A stretch of DNA of 60,622 nucleotides from an uncultured Eubacteriaceae bacterium (GTDB lineage Bacteria > Bacillota > Clostridia > Eubacteriales > Eubacteriaceae), in assembly GCA_937872065.1 (NCBI GenBank), contig CALMRA010000064.1:1-60622 (forward strand). Direction: 5' to 3'. Below the pieces are notes generated by a model. It saw only the letters and a program-made list of their open reading frames with translations. It was not told the DNA's origin and did no database searches. A program made the translations under genes and the position numbers. Below, piece after piece: positions 47,088-57,516 of the stretch. Numbering within the stretch: the stretch's first letter is position 1; each line of letters begins with the position of its first letter.

Positions 47088-48353
47088 ATGGGAATGACGA
47101 TGACGCAGAAGATCCTCGCGGCTCACGCGGGACTTCCCGAGGTAAAAGCGGGCGACCTGATCATGGCGAACCTCGATCTGGTACTCGGCAATGACATCAC
47201 GGCGCCGGTCGCTATCAACGTGTTCAAGGGCATCGACGCGGACAAGGTGTTCGACAAGTCGAAGGTTGCTCTGGTACCCGACCATTTCGCGCCGAACAAG
47301 GACATCAAGGCGGCCGAACAGTGCAAGCAGGTACGCTGCTTCGCATGCGACCAGGAAATCGAAAACTATTTTGAAATCGGGGAAATGGGCGTCGAACACG
47401 CTCTGCTGCCCGAAAAAGGCCTTGTGACGGCCGGAGACGTCGTAATCGGAGCTGACAGCCACACCTGCACCTACGGCGCGCTGGGCGCGTTTTCGACCGG
47501 TGTCGGCTCAACCGATATGGCGGTGGGCATGGCCACAGGCAAAGCATGGTTCAAGGTTCCGGCAGCGGTCCGCTTTAACCTGACAGGGGAATTTCCGGAA
47601 CACGTTTCCGGCAAGGATCTGATCCTTCATATCATCGGGCTCATCGGAGTCGACGGCGCCCTGTACGAATCGATGGAATTCGCAGGCCCCGGCGTCGCAT
47701 CGCTGACGATGGACGACCGCTTTACGGTCGCGAACATGGCTATCGAAGCCGGCGGCAAGAACGGGATCTTCCCGGTGGACGATCAGACGATCGCGTACAT
47801 GGAAGAACACGCTCCGGGGAAAGAATATACGATTTACGAAGCGGATCCGGATGCCCAGTATGTTCAGACGATCGATATCGATCTGTCTCAGCTCAAACCG
47901 ACTGTCGCGTTCCCGCATCTGCCTGAAAACACGAAGACCGTTGACGAAATCGAAGAACCTGTCGTCATCGATCAGGTCGTTATCGGAAGCTGCACCAACG
48001 GCCGTTTCTCGGACTTCAAAAAAGCCGCGGATATCATGCGCGGAAAGCACGTGAAGAAGGGACTGCGCGTCCTGATTATCCCGGCGACTCAGCAGATCTA
48101 CCTGGACTGCATGGAAGCGGGACTCTTAAAGGACTTCATCGACGCCGGCGCCGCCGTTTCGACACCGACCTGCGGTCCGTGTCTCGGCGGACATATGGGA
48201 ATTCTCGCGGCGGGTGAACGCTGCGTATCGACGACCAACCGGAACTTCGTAGGCCGCATGGGCCACGTGGATTCGGAGGTCTATCTGGCGAGCCCGGAAA
48301 CTGCGGCCGCTTCGGCGATCCTGGGACGCATCGCTTCCCCGGACGAACTCTAG
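47088..48353 (+). CDS. leuC: 3-Isopropylmalate/(R)-2-methylmalate dehydratase large subunit
   Basis: Aconitase-family isomerase subunit, 421 residues (the shorter archaeal/HacA-like type). Fe-S ligands are in GSCTNGR and in [24 protein letters not shown] is the substrate region. AGGAG precedes the ATG. Pairs with LeuD encoded next. In this operon it probably isomerises citramalate, and may also serve leucine synthesis if leuA lies elsewhere. Confidence 0.94.
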   Translation: MGMTMTQKILAAHAGLPEVKAGDLIMANLDLVLGNDITAPVAINVFKGIDADKVFDKSKVALVPDHFAPNKDIKAAEQCKQVRCFACDQEIENYFEIGEMGVEHALLPEKGLVTAGDVVIGADSHTCTYGALGAFSTGVGSTDMAVGMATGKAWFKVPAAVRFNLTGEFPEHVSGKDLILHIIGLIGVDGALYESMEFAGPGVASLTMDDRFTVANMAIEAGGKNGIFPVDDQTIAYMEEHAPGKEYTIYEADPDAQYVQTIDIDLSQLKPTVAFPHLPENTKTVDEIEEPVVIDQVVIGSCTNGRFSDFKKAADIMRGKHVKKGLRVLIIPATQQIYLDCMEAGLLKDFIDAGAAVSTPTCGPCLGGHMGILAAGERCVSTTNRNFVGRMGHVDSEVYLASPETAAASAILGRIASPDEL

Positions 48354-48372
48354 GACTGAATAAGGAGAAAAG

Positions 48373-48882
48373 ATGAACGCAAAAGGAACAGTATTTCGTT
48401 ATGGAGACGACGTCGATACGGACGTCATCATTCCCGCGCGCTACCTGAACACTTCAGATCCGAAGGAGCTCGCGTCGCACTGCATGGAAGATATCGACAA
48501 GGATTTCGTTAAAAACGTCAGGGACGGCGATATTATCGTCGCGGACGACAATTTCGGCTGCGGCTCCTCAAGAGAACACGCGCCGATCGCCATCAAGGAA
48601 TCCGGCGTATCCTGCGTTATCGCCAACAGCTTCGCGCGGATCTTCTACCGCAATTCGATCAATATCGGACTGCCCATCCTCGAATGCCCCGAAGCCGTCA
48701 GCGCCATCAAGGCGGGCGACACCGTCGAGGTCGATTTCGACTCGGGTAAAATCACGGATGTTACGACCGGTGAAAGTTTCCAGGCTGGCGCTTTCCCGGA
48801 ATTCATGCAGGAACTGATCGCCGCGGGCGGTCTGGTCAACTATATCAACAGAGACATCGAAAACGCGGGAAAACAGGACTGA
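48373..48882 (+). CDS. leuD: 3-Isopropylmalate/(R)-2-methylmalate dehydratase small subunit
   Basis: 169 residues, swivel domain of the isomerase. [18 protein letters not shown] and [18 protein letters not shown] are diagnostic. The stop overlaps the leuB start by one base (TGATG). Confidence 0.95.
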   Translation: MNAKGTVFRYGDDVDTDVIIPARYLNTSDPKELASHCMEDIDKDFVKNVRDGDIIVADDNFGCGSSREHAPIAIKESGVSCVIANSFARIFYRNSINIGLPILECPEAVSAIKAGDTVEVDFDSGKITDVTTGESFQAGAFPEFMQELIAAGGLVNYINRDIENAGKQD

Positions 48883-49952
48883 TGAAAACATATAAAATAG
48901 CGGTAATCAAGGGAGACGGGATCGGCCCGGAAATCGTCAATGCGGCGATCGGGGTCATGGATGCGGCCGGCGAAAAATTCGGCATGAAGTTCGACTACAC
49001 GGACGTCCTCGCGGGCGGCTGTGCCATCGACGCGGAAGGCGTTCCGCTGCCTCAGAAGACCGTCGATATCTGCAAGGATTCCGACGCCGTACTTCTCGGC
49101 GCGATGGGCGGCCCGAAATGGGACAATCTTCCCGGTGATCAGCGTCCGGAAGCGGGCCTTCTCGGCATCCGCAAGGCGCTGGGGCTGTACGCGAACCTGC
49201 GTCCTGCAATGCTCTTTGACGAGCTGCGCGACGCGAGCCCGCTCAAGAGCGAAATTATCGGAGACGGTCTCGACGTTCTCGTCGTCAGAGAACTGACAGG
49301 CGACGTCTACTTCGGCGCGAAGCACCGCGAAGGCGACGACGCTGTCTGGGACGAAATGAAGTACACCCGTCCGGAAATCGAACGGATCGCCCGCACCGCC
49401 TTCGAAGCGGCGAGAAAGCGCTCCGGCAAGGTTACCTCGGTGGACAAGGCCAACGTACTGGAAGTATCACGCTTCTGGAGAAGCATCGTTCACAAGGTTG
49501 CGGAAGAATATCCGGATGTGGAGCTCAACGATCTGTACGTCGACAACGCCGCGATGCAGCTGGTTATCAACCCGCAGCAGTTCGACACGATCCTGACAGG
49601 CAATCTGTTCGGCGATATCCTGTCGGACGAAGCCTCGATGATCACTGGTTCCATCGGAATGCTGCCGTCCGCTTCGCTCGGCGAAGGCACGCTGGGGATG
49701 TACGAACCGATCCACGGCTCGGCGCCTGATATCGCGGGCACCGACAAGGCGAACCCGCTTGCGACGATCCTGTCTACGGCAATGCTGATGCGCTATTCGC
49801 TCGGCGAAGAAGAAGCGGCGAACGCAGTCGAAGCGGCTGTTCAGCAGGTCCTGAAGGACGGCTGGAGAACGGCGGATATCGCGAGTCCCGGAAAGACCGT
49901 GATCGGCTGTGTTGAAATGGGAGAAAAGACGGCGGCGGCTCTGAAGGCCTGA
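48882..49952 (+). CDS. leuB: 3-Isopropylmalate dehydrogenase
   Basis: NAD-dependent oxidative decarboxylase, 356 residues. [18 protein letters not shown] at the start, [18 protein letters not shown], the metal-binding [27 protein letters not shown] and [18 protein letters not shown]. Could act on both 3-isopropylmalate and methylmalate. Confidence 0.96.
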   Translation: MKTYKIAVIKGDGIGPEIVNAAIGVMDAAGEKFGMKFDYTDVLAGGCAIDAEGVPLPQKTVDICKDSDAVLLGAMGGPKWDNLPGDQRPEAGLLGIRKALGLYANLRPAMLFDELRDASPLKSEIIGDGLDVLVVRELTGDVYFGAKHREGDDAVWDEMKYTRPEIERIARTAFEAARKRSGKVTSVDKANVLEVSRFWRSIVHKVAEEYPDVELNDLYVDNAAMQLVINPQQFDTILTGNLFGDILSDEASMITGSIGMLPSASLGEGTLGMYEPIHGSAPDIAGTDKANPLATILSTAMLMRYSLGEEEAANAVEAAVQQVLKDGWRTADIASPGKTVIGCVEMGEKTAAALKA

Positions 49953-49975
49953 CGCCTGAATATACGGAGAAGAAG

Positions 49976-51649
49976 ATGAGAGACCCGAAACTGAAATCAA
50001 ACTGCGTGACGCAGGGGACGCAGGCTGCGCCTGCCCGTTCCCTGTTCCGCGCGCTGGGCATGACGGACGAAGAAATGGAACGACCCCTTATCGGCGTCGT
50101 CAGTTCCTACAACGAAATCGTACCGGGGCATATGAACCTGGACAAGATCACCGACGCAGTTAAGGCGGGGATCCGGGAAGCAGGCGGCACGCCGTTTATG
50201 TTCCCGGCGATCGCAGTCTGCGACGGAATCGCGATGGGGCACAACGGAATGAAATATTCCCTCGTCACACGCGATCTGATCGCCGATTCGACGGAAGCGA
50301 TGGCCATCGCCCACGCGTTCGACGGACTCGTCATGATCCCCAACTGCGACAAGAATGTTCCGGGTCTTCTGATGGCGGCTGCGCGCGTAAACGTACCGAC
50401 GGTGGTCGTCTCCGGCGGCCCGATGCTCGCGGGACGTGTCGAAGGAAAAAAGACAAGCCTGTCCTCAATGTTCGAAGCTGTCGGCGCATATAACGCCGGG
50501 CGCATCTCCGAAGACAAGCTGTACGAATATGAATGCATGACCTGTCCCACCTGCGGCTCCTGCTCGGGCATGTACACTGCCAACAGCATGAACTGCCTGA
50601 CGGAAGTGCTGGGCATGGGACTTCGCGGAAACGGCACGGTTCCTGCGGTCTATTCGGAACGAATCCGGCTTGCCAAGCATGCGGGGATGGCCGTCATGGA
50701 TCTCATCGAAAAGGACATCCGTCCCCGCGACATCATGACTGAAAAGGCGTTCCGCAACGCGATGACAATGGATATGGCGCTGGGCTGCTCGACGAACAGC
50801 ATGCTTCATCTCCCGGCTATCGCCCACGAATGCGACGTCGTCCTCGATACGAGCATCGCCAACGAAATCTCCGCAAAGACACCGAATCTGTGTCATCTCG
50901 CGCCGGCAGGCCCCACCTACATGGAAGACCTGAACGCCGCGGGCGGCATCTATGCGGTTATGAAGGAAATTGACAAGCTGGGTCTGCTGGACACCGATCT
51001 GATCACCGTGACGGGAAGGACGGTCGCTGAAAACATCGCGGACGCCGAAAACACGAACCCGGAAGTTATCAGAACGGTCGACAATCCCTACAGCGCCACA
51101 GGCGGGATCGCGGTTCTGCGCGGAACGCTGGCGCCCGATACCGGGATCGTCAAGCAGTCCGCCGTATCTGAAAAGATGCGCGTTCACGAAGGACCTGCGA
51201 AGGTGTTCGATTCTGAAGAAGAAGCTCAGGCCGCCATCAACGACGGCAGGATCGAACCGGGCGACGTCGTCGTCATCCGCTACGTCGGACCGAAGGGCGG
51301 ACCGGGCATGCCCGAAATGCTTCATCCGACGTCGGCGATCATGGGCATGGGGCTCGGAGATTCGGTTGCGCTGATCACAGACGGCCGTTTCTCGGGCGCC
51401 ACCCGCGGCGCGTGCGTCGGCCATGTCTGCCCTGAAGCGGCGGCCGGCGGACCTATCGGCCTCGTCGAAGACGGAGACAGAATCCTCGTCGACATTCCGA
51501 ATCTGAAGCTCGATCTGCTCGTTCCGGAGGAAGTGCTTGAAGAACGCAGAAAGAACTTTGTTCCGAAGGAACCCGCGATCAACACCGGTTATCTGAGACG
51601 CTATGCGAAGCAGGTCGCGCCTTCCTGCAGAGGAGCAGTTCTCGAATAG
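49976..51649 (+). CDS. ilvD: Dihydroxy-acid dehydratase
   Basis: Fe-S dehydratase common to valine and isoleucine synthesis. 557 residues. Cluster cysteines are in NCDKNVPG and [37 protein letters not shown] lies in the C-terminal domain. Confidence 0.96.
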   Translation: MRDPKLKSNCVTQGTQAAPARSLFRALGMTDEEMERPLIGVVSSYNEIVPGHMNLDKITDAVKAGIREAGGTPFMFPAIAVCDGIAMGHNGMKYSLVTRDLIADSTEAMAIAHAFDGLVMIPNCDKNVPGLLMAAARVNVPTVVVSGGPMLAGRVEGKKTSLSSMFEAVGAYNAGRISEDKLYEYECMTCPTCGSCSGMYTANSMNCLTEVLGMGLRGNGTVPAVYSERIRLAKHAGMAVMDLIEKDIRPRDIMTEKAFRNAMTMDMALGCSTNSMLHLPAIAHECDVVLDTSIANEISAKTPNLCHLAPAGPTYMEDLNAAGGIYAVMKEIDKLGLLDTDLITVTGRTVAENIADAENTNPEVIRTVDNPYSATGGIAVLRGTLAPDTGIVKQSAVSEKMRVHEGPAKVFDSEEEAQAAINDGRIEPGDVVVIRYVGPKGGPGMPEMLHPTSAIMGMGLGDSVALITDGRFSGATRGACVGHVCPEAAAGGPIGLVEDGDRILVDIPNLKLDLLVPEEVLEERRKNFVPKEPAINTGYLRRYAKQVAPSCRGAVLE

Positions 51650-51686
51650 GAGACATACAGTACTTCAGGAAGGAAGGAAGAGGAAT

Positions 51687-53363
51687 ATGGTTAACGAAGA
51701 AGAATCCATCAGAATGACCGGTTCTGAAATGACGGTCCGTCTGCTGGAGGAGCAGGGCGTTAAACACGTCTTCTCCTATCCGGGGGGCGTCGTCATACCG
51801 CTGTTCGACGCTTTTTACCGGCTCGATCACGACATCACCCAAATCGAACCCTGTCATGAACAGGGCGGCGTACATGCCGCCGACGGTTATGCCAGAGCGT
51901 CCGGCAAGGTGGGCGTCGCGATCACAACGTCCGGTCCCGGCGCGACAAACGCCGTTACAGGCATTGCCAACGCATATCTGGACTCCGTTCCGCTGGTCGT
52001 CATCACAGGACAGGTCGTACGCTCGCTGCTTGGGAAGGACTCGTTTCAGGAAGTTGACGTGACCAGCGTCACGTCCCAGATCTCCAAGCATAATTTTCTC
52101 GTCACCGATCCGTCGATGCTGTCCGCGACGATCCGCGAAGCGTTCCGCATCGCGAGATCCGGACGGCCGGGTCCGGTGGTCGTCGATATTCCGAAGGATA
52201 TATTCGCGTCGGAAATCGTCTATCATCCGAAGGATATGAGCAATAACTTCGATCACAAGCCGAAGGCACGCAGAGACGCGCTGGTCCGCGCCGCGGAATT
52301 TATCAACAACGCGAAGAAGCCCGTGATCTATGCGGGCGGCGGCGTGATCAAGTCCGACGCCGCGAAGGAGCTTACGGAATTCGCGAAGAAAACCGGAATT
52401 CCGGTGGCGAATTCGCTGATGGGTCTCGGATCCATCGACAGGGACGATCCGCTCTCTCTCGGTCTCGTTGGCATGCACGGCAGCCAGGAATGCAATCTGG
52501 CGGTGATAAACTCGGATACCCTTATCGCAGTGGGTACGCGCTTTTCCGACCGCGTGACGGGCAATATCAACGAATTTATGCGGGATAAGAAGATTATCCA
52601 TATCGATATCGACCCGACGGAATTTGAAAAGAACGTCGCAACCAACGTCCATCTGATGGCGGACGCGAAGGACGTGCTCACGCAGCTGACGAATCTCGTC
52701 GATGAAGCGGATCACTCGGACTGGCTCAGGCAGATCCGGGAATGGCCGCTGCCGGAACGCAGTTCTGACGAATACTGTCCGAAGAATATCATCGAACATA
52801 TCAATAAACGGTATGAGGACGCGAGAGTCGTGACGGAAGTCGGCCAGCACCAGATGTGGATCGGCCAGTCCTGGCGTTTTCACTATCCGGGACAGTTCAT
52901 CACTTCCGGCGGCCTGGGCACGATGGGCTTCGGCATGGGCGCCTCAATCGGCGCGCAGCTGGCGGATCCGGACCGCGATGTCCTGCTGTTCGCAGGGGAC
53001 GGCAGCTTCCGGATGAACTGCAACGAGCTCATCACGGTACGCCGCTACGATCTCCCGATCAGGATCTTCCTGTTTGACAACGGGGCTCTGGGCATGGTCA
53101 GACAATGGCAGAAGCTGTTCCAGGACAAGCGCTACGCTCAGACGGATCTGAACAAAAAGCACGAAGTGAACTACGAGAAGCTGGCGGAAGCCTGTGGAAT
53201 CAGCGCGTATACGGTCACAAGTCTCGAGGAACTGGACGATGTTCTCGACAAGACGGCCGGGGTACGCGAACCGATGCTCGTGCGCTGCGTCATCGATCAC
53301 GACGAAGGCGTCTATCCGATGGTTCCTGCGGGAAATCCGATCGACGAGCTTTATTACGAATAA
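51687..53363 (+). CDS. ilvB: Acetolactate synthase large subunit
   Basis: Thiamine-diphosphate enzyme making acetolactate and acetohydroxybutyrate. 558 residues: MTGSEMTVRLLEEQGVKHVFSYPGG start, catalytic Glu in CHEQGGVHAADGYARASG, central FAD-region GLGSIDRDDPLSLGLVGMHG, and the cofactor motif FAGDGSFRMNCNELITVRRYDLPIRIFLFDN. The frame opens at 51603, but ATG 51687 follows GGAAGAGG and matches the family start. No ilvN regulatory subunit follows. Confidence 0.95.
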   Translation: MVNEEESIRMTGSEMTVRLLEEQGVKHVFSYPGGVVIPLFDAFYRLDHDITQIEPCHEQGGVHAADGYARASGKVGVAITTSGPGATNAVTGIANAYLDSVPLVVITGQVVRSLLGKDSFQEVDVTSVTSQISKHNFLVTDPSMLSATIREAFRIARSGRPGPVVVDIPKDIFASEIVYHPKDMSNNFDHKPKARRDALVRAAEFINNAKKPVIYAGGGVIKSDAAKELTEFAKKTGIPVANSLMGLGSIDRDDPLSLGLVGMHGSQECNLAVINSDTLIAVGTRFSDRVTGNINEFMRDKKIIHIDIDPTEFEKNVATNVHLMADAKDVLTQLTNLVDEADHSDWLRQIREWPLPERSSDEYCPKNIIEHINKRYEDARVVTEVGQHQMWIGQSWRFHYPGQFITSGGLGTMGFGMGASIGAQLADPDRDVLLFAGDGSFRMNCNELITVRRYDLPIRIFLFDNGALGMVRQWQKLFQDKRYAQTDLNKKHEVNYEKLAEACGISAYTVTSLEELDDVLDKTAGVREPMLVRCVIDHDEGVYPMVPAGNPIDELYYE

Positions 53364-53386
53364 AATTTATTAATCAGATCATACAG

Positions 53387-53424
53387 AACGGGCGGAGGCT
53401 TATCCTCCGCCCGTTTTCTTTTTT
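53387..53424 (+). terminator. Terminator of the branched-chain operon
   Basis: 12-bp stem AACGGGCGGAGG / CCTCCGCCCGTT, loop CTTAT, T-rich tail. Confidence 0.95.
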
Positions 53425-53684
53425 GCTGCCGCAGCTCTTTCCTCTTCCCATGCGAAACCGGAGTTAACGATAATCGGGATACTCCCGATGATACCGCTTC
53501 GGCAGTTCCGGTATACGATTTGAGAACTATATCGCCGATAAGGGTAAATCATTATGGTATGCTGTTATTACAGAACCTTAACCTTGAAGGGCAGGGTTGT
53601 ATCAGCTTTGTAAAATAATGACGCCTTTCTGCAGAGCAGTTGAAAAACTGCTAAAATAAAGTTAAATCAAACAGGAGAAGAGAC
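53425..53684 (+). other. Intergenic region with several hairpins upstream of the rubredoxin gene
   Basis: About 260 bases without a credible gene. Perfect small hairpins lie at 53473-53489 (ATCGGGA / TCCCGAT), 53491-53514 (ATACCG / CGGTAT) and 53635-53652 (AGCAGTT / AACTGCT with GAAA loop). No confident promoter or known riboswitch was found. The ribosome site CAGGAGAAGAG ends the region. Confidence 0.5.
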
Positions 53685-54476
53685 ATGCAGGATAATAAGA
53701 CAGAATTTGTTCCGGATCATCCGGTTGAAGTGAAAAAGTGGCGCTGCACGGTCTGCGGATATATCTATGAAGGTGAAAATCCGCCTGAAACCTGTCCGAT
53801 CTGCGGTGTTCCCGCGGATATGTTCGAACTGGTAGAGGAAGAAGTCGTCGAAGCGCCGATGACGAAAAAATGGCGCTGCACGGTCTGCGGATAGATTTAC
53901 GAAGGCGACGAACCGCCGGAAGTATGCCCGATCTGCGGCGTTCCCGCGGATATGTTCGAGCTGGTCGAAGAAGCTCCCGCCGCGGCGATGGATCCGGAAG
54001 AAAAAGACCGTCTCCAGTCGCTGATGTTCGACTGCAGCTACGGTCTGTACGTCGTGACGGCCCGCGAAGACGAATTTGTAAACGGTATGGTCTGCAATAC
54101 GTTCATGCAGGTTACAGATTCTCCGCTGCGCGCGAGCCTGTGCCTGAACAAGGGCGGAAAGACCTGCCAGATGATCAAGGCGACGAAGGCCTGCTGCGTC
54201 AATATTCTCGGACAGGACAACCACGACCTGGTTACTCATTTCGGCGGTTTCTCGGGTCACGTCGTAAACAAATTTGAGACCCTGGATTATGTTCCGGCTC
54301 CGGTAAACGGATGCCCCGAACTCGACAACACGCTGGCGACGGTCGCGCTTGAAATCGAAAAGGAAATTGATCTCGGAACCCACACGATGTTTATCGGAAG
54401 GATCGTCGGCGGTACGAAGCACAGCGACGGAACTCCGATGACCTACGCGTATTACCGGGCTACACGGAAAAAATGA
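53685..54476 (+). pseudogene. Double rubredoxin/flavin reductase gene with in-frame TAG at codon 70
   Basis: The frame from ATG 53685 to the stop at 54474-54476 is intact except for a TAG at 53892-53894. First rubredoxin unit: residues 19-52 with CTVCG and CPICG pairs. The second unit starts WRCTVCG, then TAG where the first copy has Tyr (TAT), then continues IYEGDEPPEVCPICGVPADMFELVEE. From about residue 105 follows a flavin reductase-like FMN-binding domain (FDCSYGLYVVTAREDEFVNGMVCNTF). Such fusions act in anaerobic electron transfer and oxygen detoxification. The codons after the TAG show normal protein sequence with synonymous differences from repeat 1, so loss is recent or the TAG is sometimes read through. 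Without read-through only a 69-residue product, or an internal restart (Met at 53952, no clear ribosome site), is possible. The downstream gene overlaps by four bases. Confidence 0.8.
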
Positions 54477-55156
54477 CACTTTTACCTGCGATCACCATCG
54501 AAAGAGAATACGGAAGCGGAGGGGGAGCGGTCGGAAGGCGGCTCGCCAGAACGCTGGATATCCCGTGCTATGGTGTCGATCTGCTCGAGGAGGCCGCGGT
54601 GATGGCCGGAATCACGCCCAGAGAGGCGTACCGGCTTGAGGAACAGTCGGCGGCGCCGCTCTCACGTTTTATTTCGGGAGCTTTCCAGGTTATACCCGGA
54701 ATCGATCCTGAGGCGGATTATCTGTACGAGATTCAGGCGGAGCTCATCCGAAGCCGGGCTCAGGCCAGACCGGCCGTTTTTATCGGGCGTCTCGCTCAGG
54801 ATGCGCTGAAGGATTCGGATCTCGATTATATCCGGATTTTTATCACCCGGCCTTTTGACAACCGGGTTAATCAGATTGAGAAGCTGAATAACCTGTCACC
54901 CGAACGGGCCAGAGCGGAGATTAAACGGATAGACGGAATGCGGGAGGCCCGCGTCAAATATCATTCCGGCCGCCGCTGGGGGGATTCCCGCGAATACGAT
55001 CTGACGCTAAACAGCGACGATCTCGGCGAGGACGGCTGTATTCAGGTAATCAAAACCTATCTGCTGCTGCGCGGAAAACGGCGAAAGGCCAGGGGGATCA
55101 GGACGGTTCGTCCGTCCTCGGCACGAACCGGAACGAAAAAAAACGAAGAGAAATAA
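54473..55156 (+). CDS. Cytidylate kinase-like family protein
   Basis: 227 residues. The P-loop-like start AITIEREYGSGGGAVGRRLARTLDIPCYG is typical of the cytidylate-kinase-like family common in Clostridia; FIGRLAQDAL and IFITRPFDNRVNQI follow. It is not the housekeeping Cmk (different lid). The C-terminal 30 residues are basic and low complexity. The phosphate acceptor is unknown. ATGA overlap with the upstream flavin reductase frame implies coupled translation. Confidence 0.82.
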   Translation: MTLLPAITIEREYGSGGGAVGRRLARTLDIPCYGVDLLEEAAVMAGITPREAYRLEEQSAAPLSRFISGAFQVIPGIDPEADYLYEIQAELIRSRAQARPAVFIGRLAQDALKDSDLDYIRIFITRPFDNRVNQIEKLNNLSPERARAEIKRIDGMREARVKYHSGRRWGDSREYDLTLNSDDLGEDGCIQVIKTYLLLRGKRRKARGIRTVRPSSARTGTKKNEEK

Positions 55157-55206
55157 AAGCCGGGGCAGTTCCACTTCTTAGAAGCGGTTCTGTCCCGGCT
55201 TTTATT
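55152..55206. terminator. Bidirectional terminator between convergent genes
   Basis: AATAAAAGCCGGG (55152-55164) pairs with CCCGGCTTTTATT (55194-55206); an inner arm also pairs. It serves the kinase-like gene and the convergent cyclase gene. Confidence 0.9.
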
Positions 55207-55228
55207 ATCTAATTATGAAATTTATAAC

Positions 55229-55987
55229 TTATTCCTGCGGTACCAGCGCCCAGACTCTCGCCGGAAGTCCGTTGGCTTCCGAGAAGCGGGGAGCGGCGAT
55301 AAAGATCAGCGATCCCGCAGGCGGCAGCTTGTCAAGATTGGTCATGACCTCCACCTGGAAGGCGTCGCGTCCGAGGACGTAGCGTTCCGCGATCAGATCT
55401 CCGGCCTTCGCGCATCCGACAGCCGAATCGGTATCCAGCGTTTCATGACCGGTTCCTGCTACGCCCCGTTCCTCGTACAGGAATTTCAGGACGGGAACAG
55501 TCCAGCCCGGAAAATGCTCGTTTCCATCCTCGTCCGCGTTGGCGAGCAGGACCGGATCCGGCCAGCGCAGGCTCCAGTCGGTACGCATCGCGACGAAAGA
55601 GCCTTCCGGGATGCGTCCGTACTTTTCTTCGAATTCGAGGATATCGTCCTTCGTAATCTCGTAATCCGGATTCTGTGCGACCTTTTCCGATACGTCGATG
55701 ACACACAGCGGAAGCATCGTCGTTTCGTCGATCGAAAAGCCGCCGGCCAGACGCGCGTCGCGGATAAAGTGGGCCGGATAATCGATATGGGTCCCGAACT
55801 GTCCGGGGAATTTAAAGGTCTGGATCCTCAGATCCATTTCATCGTAGTCGATGAGCGTTTCGGCCAGCTCGACGACGCCTTTAGGCATTCCGTCCCAGTA
55901 CGGGCTCGTATTGTCGAGAGGATGGGACAGTTCGACTGTGCGGCAGCTGTTCAGCTTTTCCGCGGTATCCCATAATTCGTAGCGCAT
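55229..55987 (-). CDS. Cyclase/kynurenine formamidase-like metal hydrolase
   Basis: 252 residues. Metal-binding motif GTHIDYPAHF (HxDxxxH) plus AGTGHETLDTD define the cyclase family (PF04199). Members hydrolyse amides or lactones; the substrate here is unknown and there is no tryptophan-degradation gene nearby. Two bases separate it from the hydrogenase stop, so it is the last gene of the hydrogenase unit. Confidence 0.85.
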   Translation of the reverse strand: MRYELWDTAEKLNSCRTVELSHPLDNTSPYWDGMPKGVVELAETLIDYDEMDLRIQTFKFPGQFGTHIDYPAHFIRDARLAGGFSIDETTMLPLCVIDVSEKVAQNPDYEITKDDILEFEEKYGRIPEGSFVAMRTDWSLRWPDPVLLANADEDGNEHFPGWTVPVLKFLYEERGVAGTGHETLDTDSAVGCAKAGDLIAERYVLGRDAFQVEVMTNLDKLPPAGSLIFIAAPRFSEANGLPARVWALVPQE

Positions 55988-55989
55988 GA

Positions 55990-57516
55990 TTATTTGATAT
56001 CCTTCATCAGCGGAAGATCGTCGAGGTACTCGGAATCGAGACCGAGGGGTTCCTTCGCCGCCTTCATGAATTTATTGACAGAGATTTCCGCCTTCTTAAG
56101 CGGCAGGAGCGTACCTGCGCCGCCGATGCAGCCGCCCGGGCAGGCCATGCCTTCGAGCAGGTATCCGTCGCGTTTTCCTGCTTTGGCAAGCATAAGCATC
56201 TTCTTGCATTCCGCAAGACCCATCGCGGAGTCGATCTTGACGTCGATTTCCGGATTTGTCTTCGCGATATTTGCCGCGATCGCCTTTGCGACATTCCCGG
56301 CCACCGGATAGCTGCGTCCGGCTGTCGTCGCCTGTTCGACAGTTCCGTCTGCTTTGAAGTCGGAGAATTCGACGTTTTTAGCAGCGAACATGCCCATCAG
56401 TTCTTCGAAGGTAATGACGAAGTCCACGTCGCTGCGTACGCTTCTGCGCATCGCTTCAAGCTTTTTAGCCGCGCAGGGTCCGATAAAGACGATCTTCGCG
56501 TCGGGGTGTTCTTTTTTGATAATTCTGGCCGTTCCGACCATCGGGGTCAGTTCGCCGGAAATGCATTCCGCAAGGTCCGGGAAATCGCGCTTGGCCATGA
56601 CGGACCATGACGGACAGCAGGAGGTTCCGAGGAACTTGTCGTCTCCGCCGGCTACCTTTTCCACATAGTGATGGGCTTCCTCAACGGAGCCGAGATCCGC
56701 GCCGATGGCGACTTCAAAGACGTCTTTGATGCCCAGACTCTTGATCGCTTCGATGACGACTTCAGGTGAGGCCAGGGGACCGAACTGACCGACAAACGCC
56801 GGTGCGATGGCTCCGTAGACTTCTTCGCCGCCTTTGAGGGCGTGTACAAGCTGGAAGATCTGCGACTTGTCGGTGATGGCGCCGAAGGGACAGTTTACCA
56901 TGCACAGCCCGCAGGAGACGCATTTGGAATAGTCGATCTTTGCGCGTCCTTTTTCGTCAGAGCCGATGGCTTTAACGCCGCAAGCGGATGCGCAGGGACG
57001 GTCATATTCGATGATCGCGTTGTACGGGCAGGCTTCGATGCAGCGGCCGCACTTGATGCATTTGGACTGATCGATATGGGACTTTCCGTCAACGAAGGAA
57101 ATTGCGTTTTTCGGGCAGACTGACCAGCACGGATGGGCGAGACAGCCGCGGCAGTTTGCGGTGACTTCGACGGTTTTCGTCGGACATTTATCGCATGCGA
57201 AGGGAATGACGTTAATCAGCTCCGGTTCGTAATAGATTTCGTCGATCGCCGTCTTTTCGATATCCTTGGATATCGGGGACGGACGGTCCACAGGATACAG
57301 GCTCAGGCCCATCGCCAGACGCAGACGTTCGCCGAGGATCGCCCGTTCCTTGAAAACCGAATCTCTGTAGCGGGCATCCTCGCCCGGGATAATTTCATAC
57401 GGGATCTGTTCCATCCGGGACGCGTATTCGTTCTCTTCGCATTCCCAGGCCATTTTTGCGACTGCGGCGTAGACCTTGCGCCTAAGCTCCGTAACCGGTG
57501 TGTAGATTCCTCTCAC
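55990..57516 (-). CDS. Monomeric [FeFe]-hydrogenase-like protein, probably group B
   Basis: 508 residues. The N-terminal Cys-rich part (CDKCPTK ... CRGCLAHPCWSVCP, then CIKCGRCIEACP and CVSCGLCMVNCP) can hold several 4Fe-4S clusters. The catalytic domain has the H-cluster motifs: TSCCPSW (298-304, Cys300), IGPCAAKK (Cys348) and EGMACPGGCIGGAG (Cys459, Cys463). The middle motif lacks the Met of MPC and the last lacks GGGQP, as in group B enzymes, whose role (H2 production, uptake or sensing) is less certain. ATGA overlap with the small upstream gene. Confidence 0.88.
   Translation of the reverse strand: MRGIYTPVTELRRKVYAAVAKMAWECEENEYASRMEQIPYEIIPGEDARYRDSVFKERAILGERLRLAMGLSLYPVDRPSPISKDIEKTAIDEIYYEPELINVIPFACDKCPTKTVEVTANCRGCLAHPCWSVCPKNAISFVDGKSHIDQSKCIKCGRCIEACPYNAIIEYDRPCASACGVKAIGSDEKGRAKIDYSKCVSCGLCMVNCPFGAITDKSQIFQLVHALKGGEEVYGAIAPAFVGQFGPLASPEVVIEAIKSLGIKDVFEVAIGADLGSVEEAHHYVEKVAGGDDKFLGTSCCPSWSVMAKRDFPDLAECISGELTPMVGTARIIKKEHPDAKIVFIGPCAAKKLEAMRRSVRSDVDFVITFEELMGMFAAKNVEFSDFKADGTVEQATTAGRSYPVAGNVAKAIAANIAKTNPEIDVKIDSAMGLAECKKMLMLAKAGKRDGYLLEGMACPGGCIGGAGTLLPLKKAEISVNKFMKAAKEPLGLDSEYLDDLPLMKDIK

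Noticed and set aside
53685-54476. Genome-wide recoding of TAG, for example pyrrolysine, as explanation for the internal TAG
   Set aside because: TAG ends several normal genes in this window, and no pyl gene is visible here. Kept only as one possibility for that single site.
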